Assembly (NCBI RefSeq): GCF_900105175.1
Contig: NZ_LT629771.1
Coordinates: 4,482,501-4,546,500 of the forward strand
DNA: 64,000 bases
Reading direction: 5' to 3'
DNA from: Jiangella sp. DSM 45060
Lineage (GTDB): Bacteria > Actinomycetota > Actinomycetes > Jiangellales > Jiangellaceae
A model generated the notes under the pieces. That model had not been told where the DNA came from. It was given only the letters and a program-made list of their open reading frames with translations, and searched no databases. Below are positions 18,890 to 26,178 of this stretch, piece by piece. The translations under genes were made by a program, and so were the position numbers. Positions within the stretch are counted from its first letter, which is position 1. Each line of letters opens with the position of its first letter.

Positions 18890-19762
18890 TCAGACGACGC
18901 GGTTCGTGAGGGTGCCGAGGCCGGCGATGCGCACCGTCATCTCGTCGCCCGCGGCGAGATAGTTGCCCGAGGCCTGACCGACACCGGCCGGCGTGCCGGT
19001 CATGATGATGTCGGTGGACTCGAGCGTCATCAGCCGCGACGCGAACGCGACCAACTCGGCGACGGTGAAGATCATGCCGGCCGTGCTCCCGTTCTGCCGG
19101 AGCGTGCCGTTGACCTCGAGCTGCACGCCGAGGTCCTGCGGGTCGGGCACCTCGTCGGCCGTGACGAGGTAGGGGCCGTACGGCGCGAAGCCGTCCGGCC
19201 ACTTGCCGGCCAGCCAGTCGAAGTAGCCGACCGCCGGTGACGAGGTCTCGCGCGGGTACCCGTAGTCGACCGATCGGGCCGACACGTCGTTGCCCACGGC
19301 ATAGCCCGCCACGTGGTCCAGGGCCTTCTCGACCGGGATGTCCCGGCCGCCCCGGCCCACGACGACGACCAGCTCGGCCTCCCAGTCGACCTGGGTGCTG
19401 ATCGCCGGCAGGACGATGTCCGCGCCCGGGTCGGCGACGGACGTGCCCGGCTTGAGGAACAGCCGCGGCGCCAGGGTGCTCTTGTCCAGCGGCTTCCCGC
19501 CACCCTCGGCGACGTGGTCCTGGTAGTTCGCGGCCACCGCGAGCACCTTCGTGGGGCGCGCGATCGGGGCGCGGACGGCGAGATCGGCCAGCCGGTGGGT
19601 GCCGGCGACCTCACCCGGCCGCCAGGCGGCGTCGGTGCCGGCGCCGGCCTGCACCAACCCGGCGAGGTCGCCGTCGCCGAGCTCGGCGACGGTGCCGGCG
19701 GCCTCGTCGGAGACGTACCCGTGCCGGGTCGCGCCGTCGCGGGTGTAGCTGACCAGCTTCAT
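18890..19762 (-). CDS. Fumarylacetoacetate hydrolase-family protein
   Basis: A 290-residue FAH-family enzyme. Its N-terminal lid region is followed by the catalytic domain starting at VLAVAANYQDH. Metal ligands are expected in the DWEAEL motif and downstream acidic residues; GYAVGNDVSARSVDY and IIMTGTPAGVG are family signatures. Related bacterial enzymes act on acylpyruvates, or hydrolyse, hydrate or decarboxylate 2-keto-3-deoxy sugar acids and oxo-acids. With the enolase-superfamily dehydratase at 35860 this hints at a 2-keto-3-deoxy-acid route. The ATG overlaps the upstream oxidoreductase stop. Confidence 0.9.
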   Translation of the reverse strand: MKLVSYTRDGATRHGYVSDEAAGTVAELGDGDLAGLVQAGAGTDAAWRPGEVAGTHRLADLAVRAPIARPTKVLAVAANYQDHVAEGGGKPLDKSTLAPRLFLKPGTSVADPGADIVLPAISTQVDWEAELVVVVGRGGRDIPVEKALDHVAGYAVGNDVSARSVDYGYPRETSSPAVGYFDWLAGKWPDGFAPYGPYLVTADEVPDPQDLGVQLEVNGTLRQNGSTAGMIFTVAELVAFASRLMTLESTDIIMTGTPAGVGQASGNYLAAGDEMTVRIAGLGTLTNRVV

Positions 19763-20697
19763 CGGCTGCCTTCCTGGGAGAGGTCGACGGGCGTGCCGGA
19801 CGCGGCCGCGGCGCGGGCCGCGTCGACGATCTCGGCGATGTGGACGGCGTCGGCGGCGGACGGGCTGGTCGGGCGACCCGCGGCGATGGCCGCGCGCAAC
19901 TCGTCCAGCAGCCGGTCCACCGTCCCGGGGCCGTGCCACACGTGGCTCGACGCCTCGGCCCGGCGTTGGACGACAGCCGGGCGCGAGGCGTCGATGTCGA
20001 GGACACCGTGCGAGCCGCTGACACGGTAGCGGTGCACGGCGAGTCCGGCCGGCCGGGTGTCTGCGAGCGAACCGGTCCGGCCGACGCTGATCGTGCTGGT
20101 CAGGCCGTTCTCGTGGGTGAGGAAGAGCAACGCGAAGTCGTCCGCGTCGCCGCCGCCCCAGTGCGTCGCGAGGCGCGCGAACACCCGGCGGACCCGCAGC
20201 CCGGTGAGCGCGAGCACGACGTCGAGCGGGTAGACGGCGAAGTTGGCCAGCTCGCCGGCCGGCGACGGCGTGCCGCCGGCCACGAGGAAGTCGGCCTGCA
20301 CGTTCCACGGCAGCCCGACCTTGCCCCCGGCGACGGCGCCGCGCGCGGCCGCGATCATCGGGTGGAAGCGCTGGTGGTGCGCGGGCAGGCAGACCTTCCC
20401 AGTCTCGGCGGCCACGGCGGCGACCTTGGCCGCGTCGGCCGCGGTCAGCGCCAGCGGCTTGTCGACCAGCACGTGCTTGCCGGCCTGCAGCGCGGCGATC
20501 ACGGCGTCGGCACGGCGGTCCGGCTCGACGCAGACACTGACGACGTCGACGGCGGGGTCGTCGACGGCGGTCGTGTCCGGCAGCACGGTGAAACCGGGAT
20601 GCGCCTCGAACGCCGGCCGGTACATCGCGCTCTGGTGGTCCTGATCCGGGCCGAGGCCTGCGGAGCCGAGCAGCAGCACGCCGAGGGTGTCGCTCAT
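19759..20697 (-). CDS. Gfo/Idh/MocA-family oxidoreductase, copy A
   Basis: A 312-residue oxidoreductase. The usual N-terminal GxGxxG is degenerate here (LGSAGLGPDQ), but the hallmark KHVLVDKPLA is intact, including the lysine that starts the catalytic region. LPAHHQRFHPMI and a C-terminal beta domain follow. Members oxidise or reduce sugars and inositols with NAD(P). The altered nucleotide-binding loop may mean weak or changed cofactor use. It lies second in the operon and overlaps both neighbours by four bases. Confidence 0.85.
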   Translation of the reverse strand: MSDTLGVLLLGSAGLGPDQDHQSAMYRPAFEAHPGFTVLPDTTAVDDPAVDVVSVCVEPDRRADAVIAALQAGKHVLVDKPLALTAADAAKVAAVAAETGKVCLPAHHQRFHPMIAAARGAVAGGKVGLPWNVQADFLVAGGTPSPAGELANFAVYPLDVVLALTGLRVRRVFARLATHWGGGDADDFALLFLTHENGLTSTISVGRTGSLADTRPAGLAVHRYRVSGSHGVLDIDASRPAVVQRRAEASSHVWHGPGTVDRLLDELRAAIAAGRPTSPSAADAVHIAEIVDAARAAAASGTPVDLSQEGSR

Positions 20698-21740
20698 GCG
20701 GCCACACCTCCCATGACCTCGTCGAGCGTGACCGGCTCGCCACGCTCGATGGACAGCTCGGTGGCGACGCCCAGCGCGACCGCGCGGACGGCGTCGGCCG
20801 GGGTCATCGCCCGCTCCGTGGCCGGGTCGGCGATCGCGTCCAGCCAGGCGTCCAGTTGGACGGCGAACCCGTTGGCGCCCTGCGGGTGCAGCAGGCTGGT
20901 GCCGGACTCCGTCACGACGGTGGAGCCCCAGCCGTCGGCCGGGAGCTGCAGCACGCCGTCGGTGCCGGCGACCAGCACGTCGCGGCGGTCCAGCGTGGAC
21001 GGGCGGTGGCCGCGGCTCATCTCGCACACGGCGTCGGCGCCGCCGGCGTAGCGCACGTGCATCTCCAGGTAGTCGTGGATGCGCAGCTCGGCGGCCGTCT
21101 GCGCCCGGCCGCGCGCGAAGACGGAGACCGGCTCGTCGCGCAGCCACCAGCTGACGAGGTCGAGCAGGTGGACGCCGTTGTGCAGCGCGTGCCCACCGGA
21201 CTTGGCCGGGTCGAGCACCCAGGCCCGCCAGTCCGGCCAGATCCAGCCGCCGAGCAGCGCCAGCCGGGCGAACACCGGCCGGCCGACGGCGCCACCGGCG
21301 ATCGCGTCGTTCACCGCCCGGGCGTAGTCGTAGAACCGGTGCGTGTGCGCCGCCATCACGACCGTGCCCGCGGCGTCGAAGGCCTCGACGACCGCCTGAG
21401 CGGCCGGAACCGTGATCGTCAGCGGCTTCTCCATCAGCAGGTGCTTGCCAGCGGCGGCGATCTGCAGTGCGATGGGCTCGTGCGTCATGTTCGGCGTGCA
21501 GACGATGGCCGCGCCGACGTCCGGACGGGCCAAGGCCTCGGCGAGGTCGGTGCTCCACGGCACGCCGCCGGCGGCGGTCGCGGCGGCGCTCGCGCGGCCC
21601 GCGTCCACGTCGACGATGCCGGCGAGACGGGCGCGGGCGCTGCCACGCAGCGCGGCGCCGTGGTGGTCGGCGATGAAGCCGGCGCCGACGATGACCACGC
21701 CCAGCGGCGTTGTGTCGTCAGTCACGGAATGGCGTGCCAT
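20694..21740 (-). CDS. Gfo/Idh/MocA-family oxidoreductase, copy B
   Basis: A 348-residue oxidoreductase with a standard Rossmann motif (VGAGFIADHH), the EKPL motif in KHLLMEKPLTI, AAHTHRFYDYARAV, and the catalytic-face helix in GGHALHNGVHLLDLV. Probably NAD(P)-dependent oxidation of a sugar or sugar derivative. It is the first gene of the minus-strand operon. The ATG at 21740 lies about eight bases after a -10-like element, so the transcript may be leaderless. Confidence 0.9.
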   Translation of the reverse strand: MARHSVTDDTTPLGVVIVGAGFIADHHGAALRGSARARLAGIVDVDAGRASAAATAAGGVPWSTDLAEALARPDVGAAIVCTPNMTHEPIALQIAAAGKHLLMEKPLTITVPAAQAVVEAFDAAGTVVMAAHTHRFYDYARAVNDAIAGGAVGRPVFARLALLGGWIWPDWRAWVLDPAKSGGHALHNGVHLLDLVSWWLRDEPVSVFARGRAQTAAELRIHDYLEMHVRYAGGADAVCEMSRGHRPSTLDRRDVLVAGTDGVLQLPADGWGSTVVTESGTSLLHPQGANGFAVQLDAWLDAIADPATERAMTPADAVRAVALGVATELSIERGEPVTLDEVMGGVAA

Positions 21741-21748
21741 GCCGAGTC

Positions 21749-21777
21749 ATCCTGGATCTCGGCGCTGGCCCTGTCAA
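21749..21777 (-). promoter_or_regulatory. Promoter of the 12-gene catabolic operon
   Basis: On the minus strand a consensus -35 TTGACA (21777-21772) is followed after 17 bases by CAGGAT (21754-21749), and the ATG lies eight bases further on. The spacer lacks the TGG(A/C)A repeat seen at the other promoters. An operator copy sits about 40 bp upstream at 21816-21830. Confidence 0.6.
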
Positions 21778-21815
21778 GGCCCGTCGCTGTGACGATCGCG
21801 TAACGTGGTGAGAAA

Positions 21816-21830
21816 TGGAACGTCTTGCCA
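21816..21830 (+). promoter_or_regulatory. IclR-type operator between divergent operons
   Basis: TGGAACGTCTTGCCA is an imperfect inverted repeat of the 15-bp class shared with 26112, 35747, 35831, 38191, 40566 and 42711. A -10-like TAACGT (21801-21806) just upstream would place the operator at about +3 to +17 of the aminotransferase transcript, a roadblock position. Confidence 0.6.
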
Positions 21831-21926
21831 TGCTTGGCGATGCCCCCTACGCTTCCTGGCAACGACACCACCGAGAGGCGTCGCGCGACGGCCGTGAGCC
21901 GGCCGCGACGCGGGAACAGGAGTCCG

Positions 21927-23279
21927 ATGTCCCCGGGGATCGGCACGGCAGCCTCCGACCACAGTCCACGCAACTCGTCCACCCGCGGCTGGGCCCTGCA
22001 GCAAGCCGCCGCGGAGGTGCTGCCCGGCGGCGTGAACTCCGCGACGCGCTACGTGGGGCACCCGTACGCGTTCGGCGGCGGCGACGGCGCGTACGTCGTC
22101 GACCTCGACGGCAACCGCTACCTCGACTACCACGCGGCGTTCGGGGCGATCCTGCTCGGGCACAACTCCCCCGTGGTCGACGACCCCGTGCGCGACGCCG
22201 TCGGCAAGCTCGACCTGTTCGGCCTCGGCGTCACCGAGCTGGAGGTCGAGCTGGCCACCCGGGTCACCGAGGTGATCCCGTCGGCGGAGATGATGATCGC
22301 GACGATGAGCGGGTCGGAGGCCACCGCGCAGGCGGTCCGGCTGGCCCGCGCCGCGACCGGCCGCCAGTTGCTGGTGAAGTTCCAGGGCGGCTTCCACGGC
22401 TGGCACGACGCCGTCGCCCGCAACGTCATCTCCCGCCCGGAGCTGGCCTACGGCCGCGACCCGCTCTCGGCCGGCATCCTCGACACCGCGCTCGAGTCGA
22501 CGCTGATCGCCGAGTTCAACGACCTCGACTCCGTGAAGGCGCTGTTCGAGCAGCACCCGGAGCGCATCGCCGCCGTCATCATGGAGCCGATCCCGCACAA
22601 CGTCGGCGCGCTCGTCCCCACCCAGGAGTTCGTCACCGGGCTGCGGGAGCTGACGTCGGCCGAGGGCGCCGTGCTGATCTTCGACGAGGTCATCACCGGC
22701 TTCCGGCACGCCCTCGGCGGCTACCAGGAGGTCTGCGGCGTCCAGCCCGACCTCACCACGTTCGGCAAGGGCATGGCCAACGGCTACCCGATCGGCGGAC
22801 TGGCCGGGCCGCGCTCGCTGATGGAGCGGTTCGACGGCCAGAAGGGCGACGTGCTGCTGGCCGGCACGTTCAACGGCTACGCCCTCGGCGCCACGGCCGC
22901 CATCGCCACCATCGACCACCTGCGCGCCAACCCGGACTTCTACACCCGGACGCACGCGCTGGGCGCCCGGATCCGCGACGGCCTGACGTCGATCGTCACC
23001 GAACTGGACCTCGAGGCGACCGTGGCCGGCTACGGCGGCGTGTTCTCGCTCTACTTCGCGGCCGCGCCGATCAGGGGCTACCGCGACCTCATGCGCAACG
23101 ACAACCAGGCCTACGCCGCGTTCCACCGCCGGATGACCGACAAGGGGTTCCTGATGATCCCGATGTCGCTCAAGCGCAACCACGTCTCCGGCTCGCACAC
23201 CGACGCTGACGTCGACCGCACGCTCGAGGCCGCCCGCGACGTCCTCGCCGGCATGAAGGCCGACGGCACCGCGCACTAG
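21927..23279 (+). CDS. Class-III PLP aminotransferase (glutamate-1-semialdehyde mutase-like)
   Basis: A 450-residue PLP enzyme. PGGVNSATR near the start and GFHGWHD are typical of the HemL-like group. Motif IFDEVITGFR carries the cofactor-contacting Asp, and Lys281 in FGKGMANGYPIGG is the Schiff-base lysine. Its context (catabolic cluster, no haem genes) argues against haem synthesis; HemL-like enzymes in such clusters transaminate or isomerise amino-sugar or beta-amino-acid intermediates. The ATG at 21927 has AGGAG upstream and was preferred to an earlier in-frame ATG at 21825 that lies inside the operator. Its stop overlaps the convergent HTH gene by four bases. Confidence 0.9.
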   Translation: MSPGIGTAASDHSPRNSSTRGWALQQAAAEVLPGGVNSATRYVGHPYAFGGGDGAYVVDLDGNRYLDYHAAFGAILLGHNSPVVDDPVRDAVGKLDLFGLGVTELEVELATRVTEVIPSAEMMIATMSGSEATAQAVRLARAATGRQLLVKFQGGFHGWHDAVARNVISRPELAYGRDPLSAGILDTALESTLIAEFNDLDSVKALFEQHPERIAAVIMEPIPHNVGALVPTQEFVTGLRELTSAEGAVLIFDEVITGFRHALGGYQEVCGVQPDLTTFGKGMANGYPIGGLAGPRSLMERFDGQKGDVLLAGTFNGYALGATAAIATIDHLRANPDFYTRTHALGARIRDGLTSIVTELDLEATVAGYGGVFSLYFAAAPIRGYRDLMRNDNQAYAAFHRRMTDKGFLMIPMSLKRNHVSGSHTDADVDRTLEAARDVLAGMKADGTAH

Positions 23280-24037
23280 CCGGGCCGGGTGGCGCCCGCG
23301 TCGTCGCGCAGGACCCGCAGCACTCGCGACACCCGCGGGTCGGTGCTCTCGATCTCGTGCAGCGGCGCCACCCGGACCACGCCCGCCGGGAGCACCACCT
23401 CGACGTACCGCGCGACGTCGGCGGGCGGTACCAGTCGCACCCGGGCCCAGCACTGCGCCGACATCATCCAGAACGTGTCGTCGGGGCACTCCCGGCGCAG
23501 CAACTCGCGCAGCCGCGCCGCGAGCTCCGCGACGTCGCTGTCGGTCGCGTCGCGCCCCGCCCGCGGGCATGAGAAGGGCCAGGTGGTGCGCTGGAACGCG
23601 ATCTTCGGCGGGAACAGCTCGGACGAGCGCACCAGCGTTTCGCAGGCCGCCGGCAGATCGGCGATCGCGAGGTCGAGGTGGTCGACCGGTACCGGCGCGC
23701 CGAGCAGCTGCGCCGCGGCGACCCCTTCGACGCGGTGTTCCGGGGCGACGTACTCGTGCAGCCAGTACCAGTGGCCGACCGCCTTCCGGTCCTCGATCGG
23801 GCTGGCCGCGACCCGCGCGATGGCCCGCCGCACATCGGCGTCGAGCGGCTCGAGCTCGGCGTACAGCTGCTTGCCGGCAGCCGCCAGAACCGCACGCAGC
23901 ACCCCCAGGGTCGGAAGCCGGCGGCCCGCCTCGTAGTGCGAGATGGCGAAGCGGCTCACCCCTGCCCGCTCGGCCAGCTCCAGTTGCGTGAGCCTCGCCT
24001 CGTGTCGGGCCTGGCTGATCAGCGCTCCCACATCCAT
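23276..24037 (-). CDS. XRE-type helix-turn-helix protein with uncharacterised C-terminal domain
   Basis: A 253-residue protein. Residues 1-60 form a Cro/CI-type HTH (LISQARHEARLTQLELAERAG, with VSRFAISHYEAGRRLPT as the recognition part). About 190 residues without a recognised domain follow, containing HWYWLHEYV and WARVRLVPP. The ATG at 24037 opens directly on the HTH; longer frames run into repeat DNA. An array of five palindrome-bearing repeats lies immediately upstream, so the protein may bind it. This is only positional inference. Confidence 0.75.
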   Translation of the reverse strand: MDVGALISQARHEARLTQLELAERAGVSRFAISHYEAGRRLPTLGVLRAVLAAAGKQLYAELEPLDADVRRAIARVAASPIEDRKAVGHWYWLHEYVAPEHRVEGVAAAQLLGAPVPVDHLDLAIADLPAACETLVRSSELFPPKIAFQRTTWPFSCPRAGRDATDSDVAELAARLRELLRRECPDDTFWMMSAQCWARVRLVPPADVARYVEVVLPAGVVRVAPLHEIESTDPRVSRVLRVLRDDAGATRPG

Positions 24038-24121
24038 GTCGCCATCCTGGGGCGCCGGCGGGTGGCTGGCACCGCGCACGAGGCCGAATGTGGATAACCC
24101 GCGGGCGCGCACCGCTCTGTG

Positions 24122-24990
24122 GACGACACCACCCCGCCCTTCGCCCGGCGCGGCAGGACGGCGACCGGGCCGGCGATGACTGTCCCGGCGGGGTGACCTG
24201 AGCGCCAACCGTTGGCGTTGACGTCACAGTGCCGAGTGGGAGACGCCGGGCCGGGACCGGCCGGCCCGCGGCCCGCCGCCCGGCGCGGCAGGACGGGGAC
24301 CGGGCCGGCGATGACTGTCCCGGCGGGGTGACCTGAGCGCCAACCGTTGGCGTTGAGGTCACCGTGCGGAGAGGGACCTGCCAGGGGTCGGCCGTCAGCC
24401 GGGCACAGACCGGCTGGGGGAGGCCGCCTGCGCGGCGCGGACCCGCCGGTGGACAACCCGTCGACGACAACCCGCCCTTCGCCCGGCGCGGCAGGACGGG
24501 GACCGGGCCGGCGATGACTGTTCCGGCGGGGTGACCTGAGCGCCAACCGTTGGCGTTGACGTCACGGTGCGGAGAGGGACCTGCCAGGGGTCGGCCGTCA
24601 GCCGGGCACAGACCGGCCGGGGGGAGGCCGGCTGCGCGGCGCGGACCCGCCGGTGGACAACCCGTCGACGACAACCCGCCCTTCGCCCGGCGTGGCAGGA
24701 CGGGGACCGGGCCGGCGATGACTGTCCCGGCGGGGTGACCTGAGCGCCAACCGTTGGCGTTGACGTCACCGTGCGGAGAGGGACCTGCCAGGGGTCGACC
24801 GTCAGCCGGGCACAGACCGGCCGGGGGAGGCCGGCTGCGCGGCGCGGACCCGCCGGTGGACAACCCGTCGACGACAACCCGCCCTTCGCCCGGCGCGGCA
24901 CGACGGCGACAGGGCCGCCGATGACTGTTCCGGCGGGGTGACCAGAGCGCCAACCGTTGGCGTTGACGTCACCGCGCCGAGAGCAAGCTG
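24122..24990. repeat. Tandem array with ~204-bp period (five copies, three full-length spacings)
   Basis: A core beginning GCGCCAACC-GTTGGCGTT recurs at 24202, 24337, 24540, 24744 and 24947, with spacings of 135, 203, 204 and 203 bases. Each unit holds the perfect palindrome CGCCAAC-C-GTTGGCG, in most copies followed by TGACGTCA, then a CGGAGAGGGACCTGCC-type stretch and a ACAACCCGCCCTTCGCCCGG stretch. Copies are nearly identical apart from the shortened first interval. The whole gap 24038-25103 has no convincing gene; frames through it are open only because the period is a multiple of three. The right flank (about 25000-25070) has two smaller CCGGCGCCCGACCGGCCG repeats. Confidence 0.85.
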
Positions 24991-25103
24991 CCAGGCCGGG
25001 ACCAGCCGGCGCCCGACCGGCCGGGCCCGGATCAACCGGCGCCCGACCGGCCGAACCGGGACCGGCAGACCGCGCCGCCGCTCGATGCGGGCCATCGCCG
25101 GGC

Positions 25104-25943
25104 TCAGCCGCGGCGACCGAGGGCTCCCCTGGCGAACATCCCCAGCACCGGCCCGACCCTGGCGTCGGCGACCAGCTCGCCGGCGACGTCGCGGAGGGTG
25201 GCGACGATGTGGGGTTCGCGCTCCGGCGTCAGCTCGGCGGCCGGCCCGGAGACGCCGAGGGCGCCGAGGAGCTCGCCGTCGACGCGGACGGCGACGGCGA
25301 CGCAGCGCAGTCCGCGGGCGCACTCCTCGTCGTCGACGGCGTAGCCGCGGTCGCGAATGCGCCGCAGCTCGGCCTCCAGCGCCCGCTCGGTGACGATGGT
25401 GCGCTCGGTGAACTGCTGAAACGGCTGCGCCGGCAGGTGCTCTCGCGCTTCCTCGAGGGTGAGGCCGGCCAGCAGCGCCTTGCCGACGCCGGACGCGTGG
25501 GCAGGTGAGCGCCCACCCTCCTTCCCGGTGAAGTGCAGCGGCCGCTCCGGGAACTCGACGCACAGGTCGGCGGCGTGCACGCCGTCGAGAGCCGCGTACT
25601 TCGCCGTCCAGCCGACCTCGTGGGCCAGCGCGCGCACGTGCGGCCGGAGCAGGTCGACCGGCGTGCCGCTGTCGAGGTAGGCGGTGACGATCGGCAGCAC
25701 GCCGTGGCCGAGCACGAAGGCCGGCCGGTCGTCGACCCGCAGCACGAAGTCCTGCTCCTCGAGCACCGCCAGCAACCGGACCAGCGTGCTCTTCGGCTGC
25801 TGCGTCGCCTCGTGCAGATCGGTGAGCGTGACGGGCGCACCGGCGGACGCCACGTGTACCAGGACGCGCAGCCCCCGCGTCAGCGCGTGCGAGTGGTAGT
25901 GAGCGCGGTCGGCACCGGCCGCGCCGTCTGTAGGCGTCTCCAT
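25104..25943 (-). CDS. IclR-family transcriptional regulator, copy 2
   Basis: A 279-residue regulator. The winged HTH (about 16-80) has recognition helix PKSTLVRLLAVL at residues 50-61, identical to copy 1 (10686). The effector domain carries GWTAKYAALDGVH and GLRCVAVAV. It starts ATG at 25943 with GGAGG upstream. A palindrome GTGGAAA-CTC-TTTTCAC (25956-25972), just in front of the start, resembles the operator class and suggests autoregulation. It is divergent from the propeller/amidohydrolase operon and is a likely regulator of the region's TTGACA-operator promoters. Confidence 0.92.
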   Translation of the reverse strand: METPTDGAAGADRAHYHSHALTRGLRVLVHVASAGAPVTLTDLHEATQQPKSTLVRLLAVLEEQDFVLRVDDRPAFVLGHGVLPIVTAYLDSGTPVDLLRPHVRALAHEVGWTAKYAALDGVHAADLCVEFPERPLHFTGKEGGRSPAHASGVGKALLAGLTLEEAREHLPAQPFQQFTERTIVTERALEAELRRIRDRGYAVDDEECARGLRCVAVAVRVDGELLGALGVSGPAAELTPEREPHIVATLRDVAGELVADARVGPVLGMFARGALGRRG

Positions 25944-25956
25944 GCCCACCTCCTTG

Positions 25957-25971
25957 TGGAAACTCTTTTCA
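25957..25971 (-). promoter_or_regulatory. Putative autoregulatory operator of IclR copy 2
   Basis: TGGAAACTCTTTTCA (core of a 17-bp near-palindrome, 25956-25972) is 14 bases upstream of the IclR start codon. It has the TGGAA-N5 arrangement and total length of the E. coli IclR consensus TGGAAATNATTTCCA, with one weaker arm. Confidence 0.5.
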
Positions 25972-26105
25972 CGTATTGGCGTCGCGAGCGGCGTCGGCGA
26001 CGCTCTCGCGCCTTGCGCGCAGACTAGCACCGCCTCCGATCATCGCTGGAAGAGCACGGTACGGCCGTCGTCCCCGGCGTGCGTGCAGCGGGCACCCAAC
26101 TGCCG

Positions 26106-26132
26106 TTGACATGGCATCAGATTCCATATAGT
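26106..26132 (+). promoter_or_regulatory. TTGACA promoter with embedded IclR-type operator
   Basis: -35 TTGACA (26106-26111) is followed without gap by the inverted repeat TGGCATCAGATTCCA (26112-26126). A -10 candidate TATAGT starts at 26127. It would drive the propeller lyase/hydrolase-like protein and the amidohydrolase after it. Repressor bound here would block RNA polymerase. Confidence 0.75.
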
Positions 26133-26178
26133 CATGGGTCACGCAGTCCCCAGCCCGCACGACGTGAGGTGGAGACCG

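Noticed and set aside
21927..23279. hemL, haem biosynthesis
   Set aside because: The motifs fit the HemL-like group, but there are no haem genes nearby and it sits in a catabolic regulon, so no gene symbol was given.
21774..24953. A 1,059-codon minus-strand frame through the tandem repeats and across the aminotransferase gene
   Set aside because: The repeat period is a multiple of three, so frames stay open. The rest is antisense to a clear class-III aminotransferase.
24122..24990. CRISPR array
   Set aside because: Units are about 204 bp and contiguous, with no short repeat/unique spacer pattern and no cas genes nearby.
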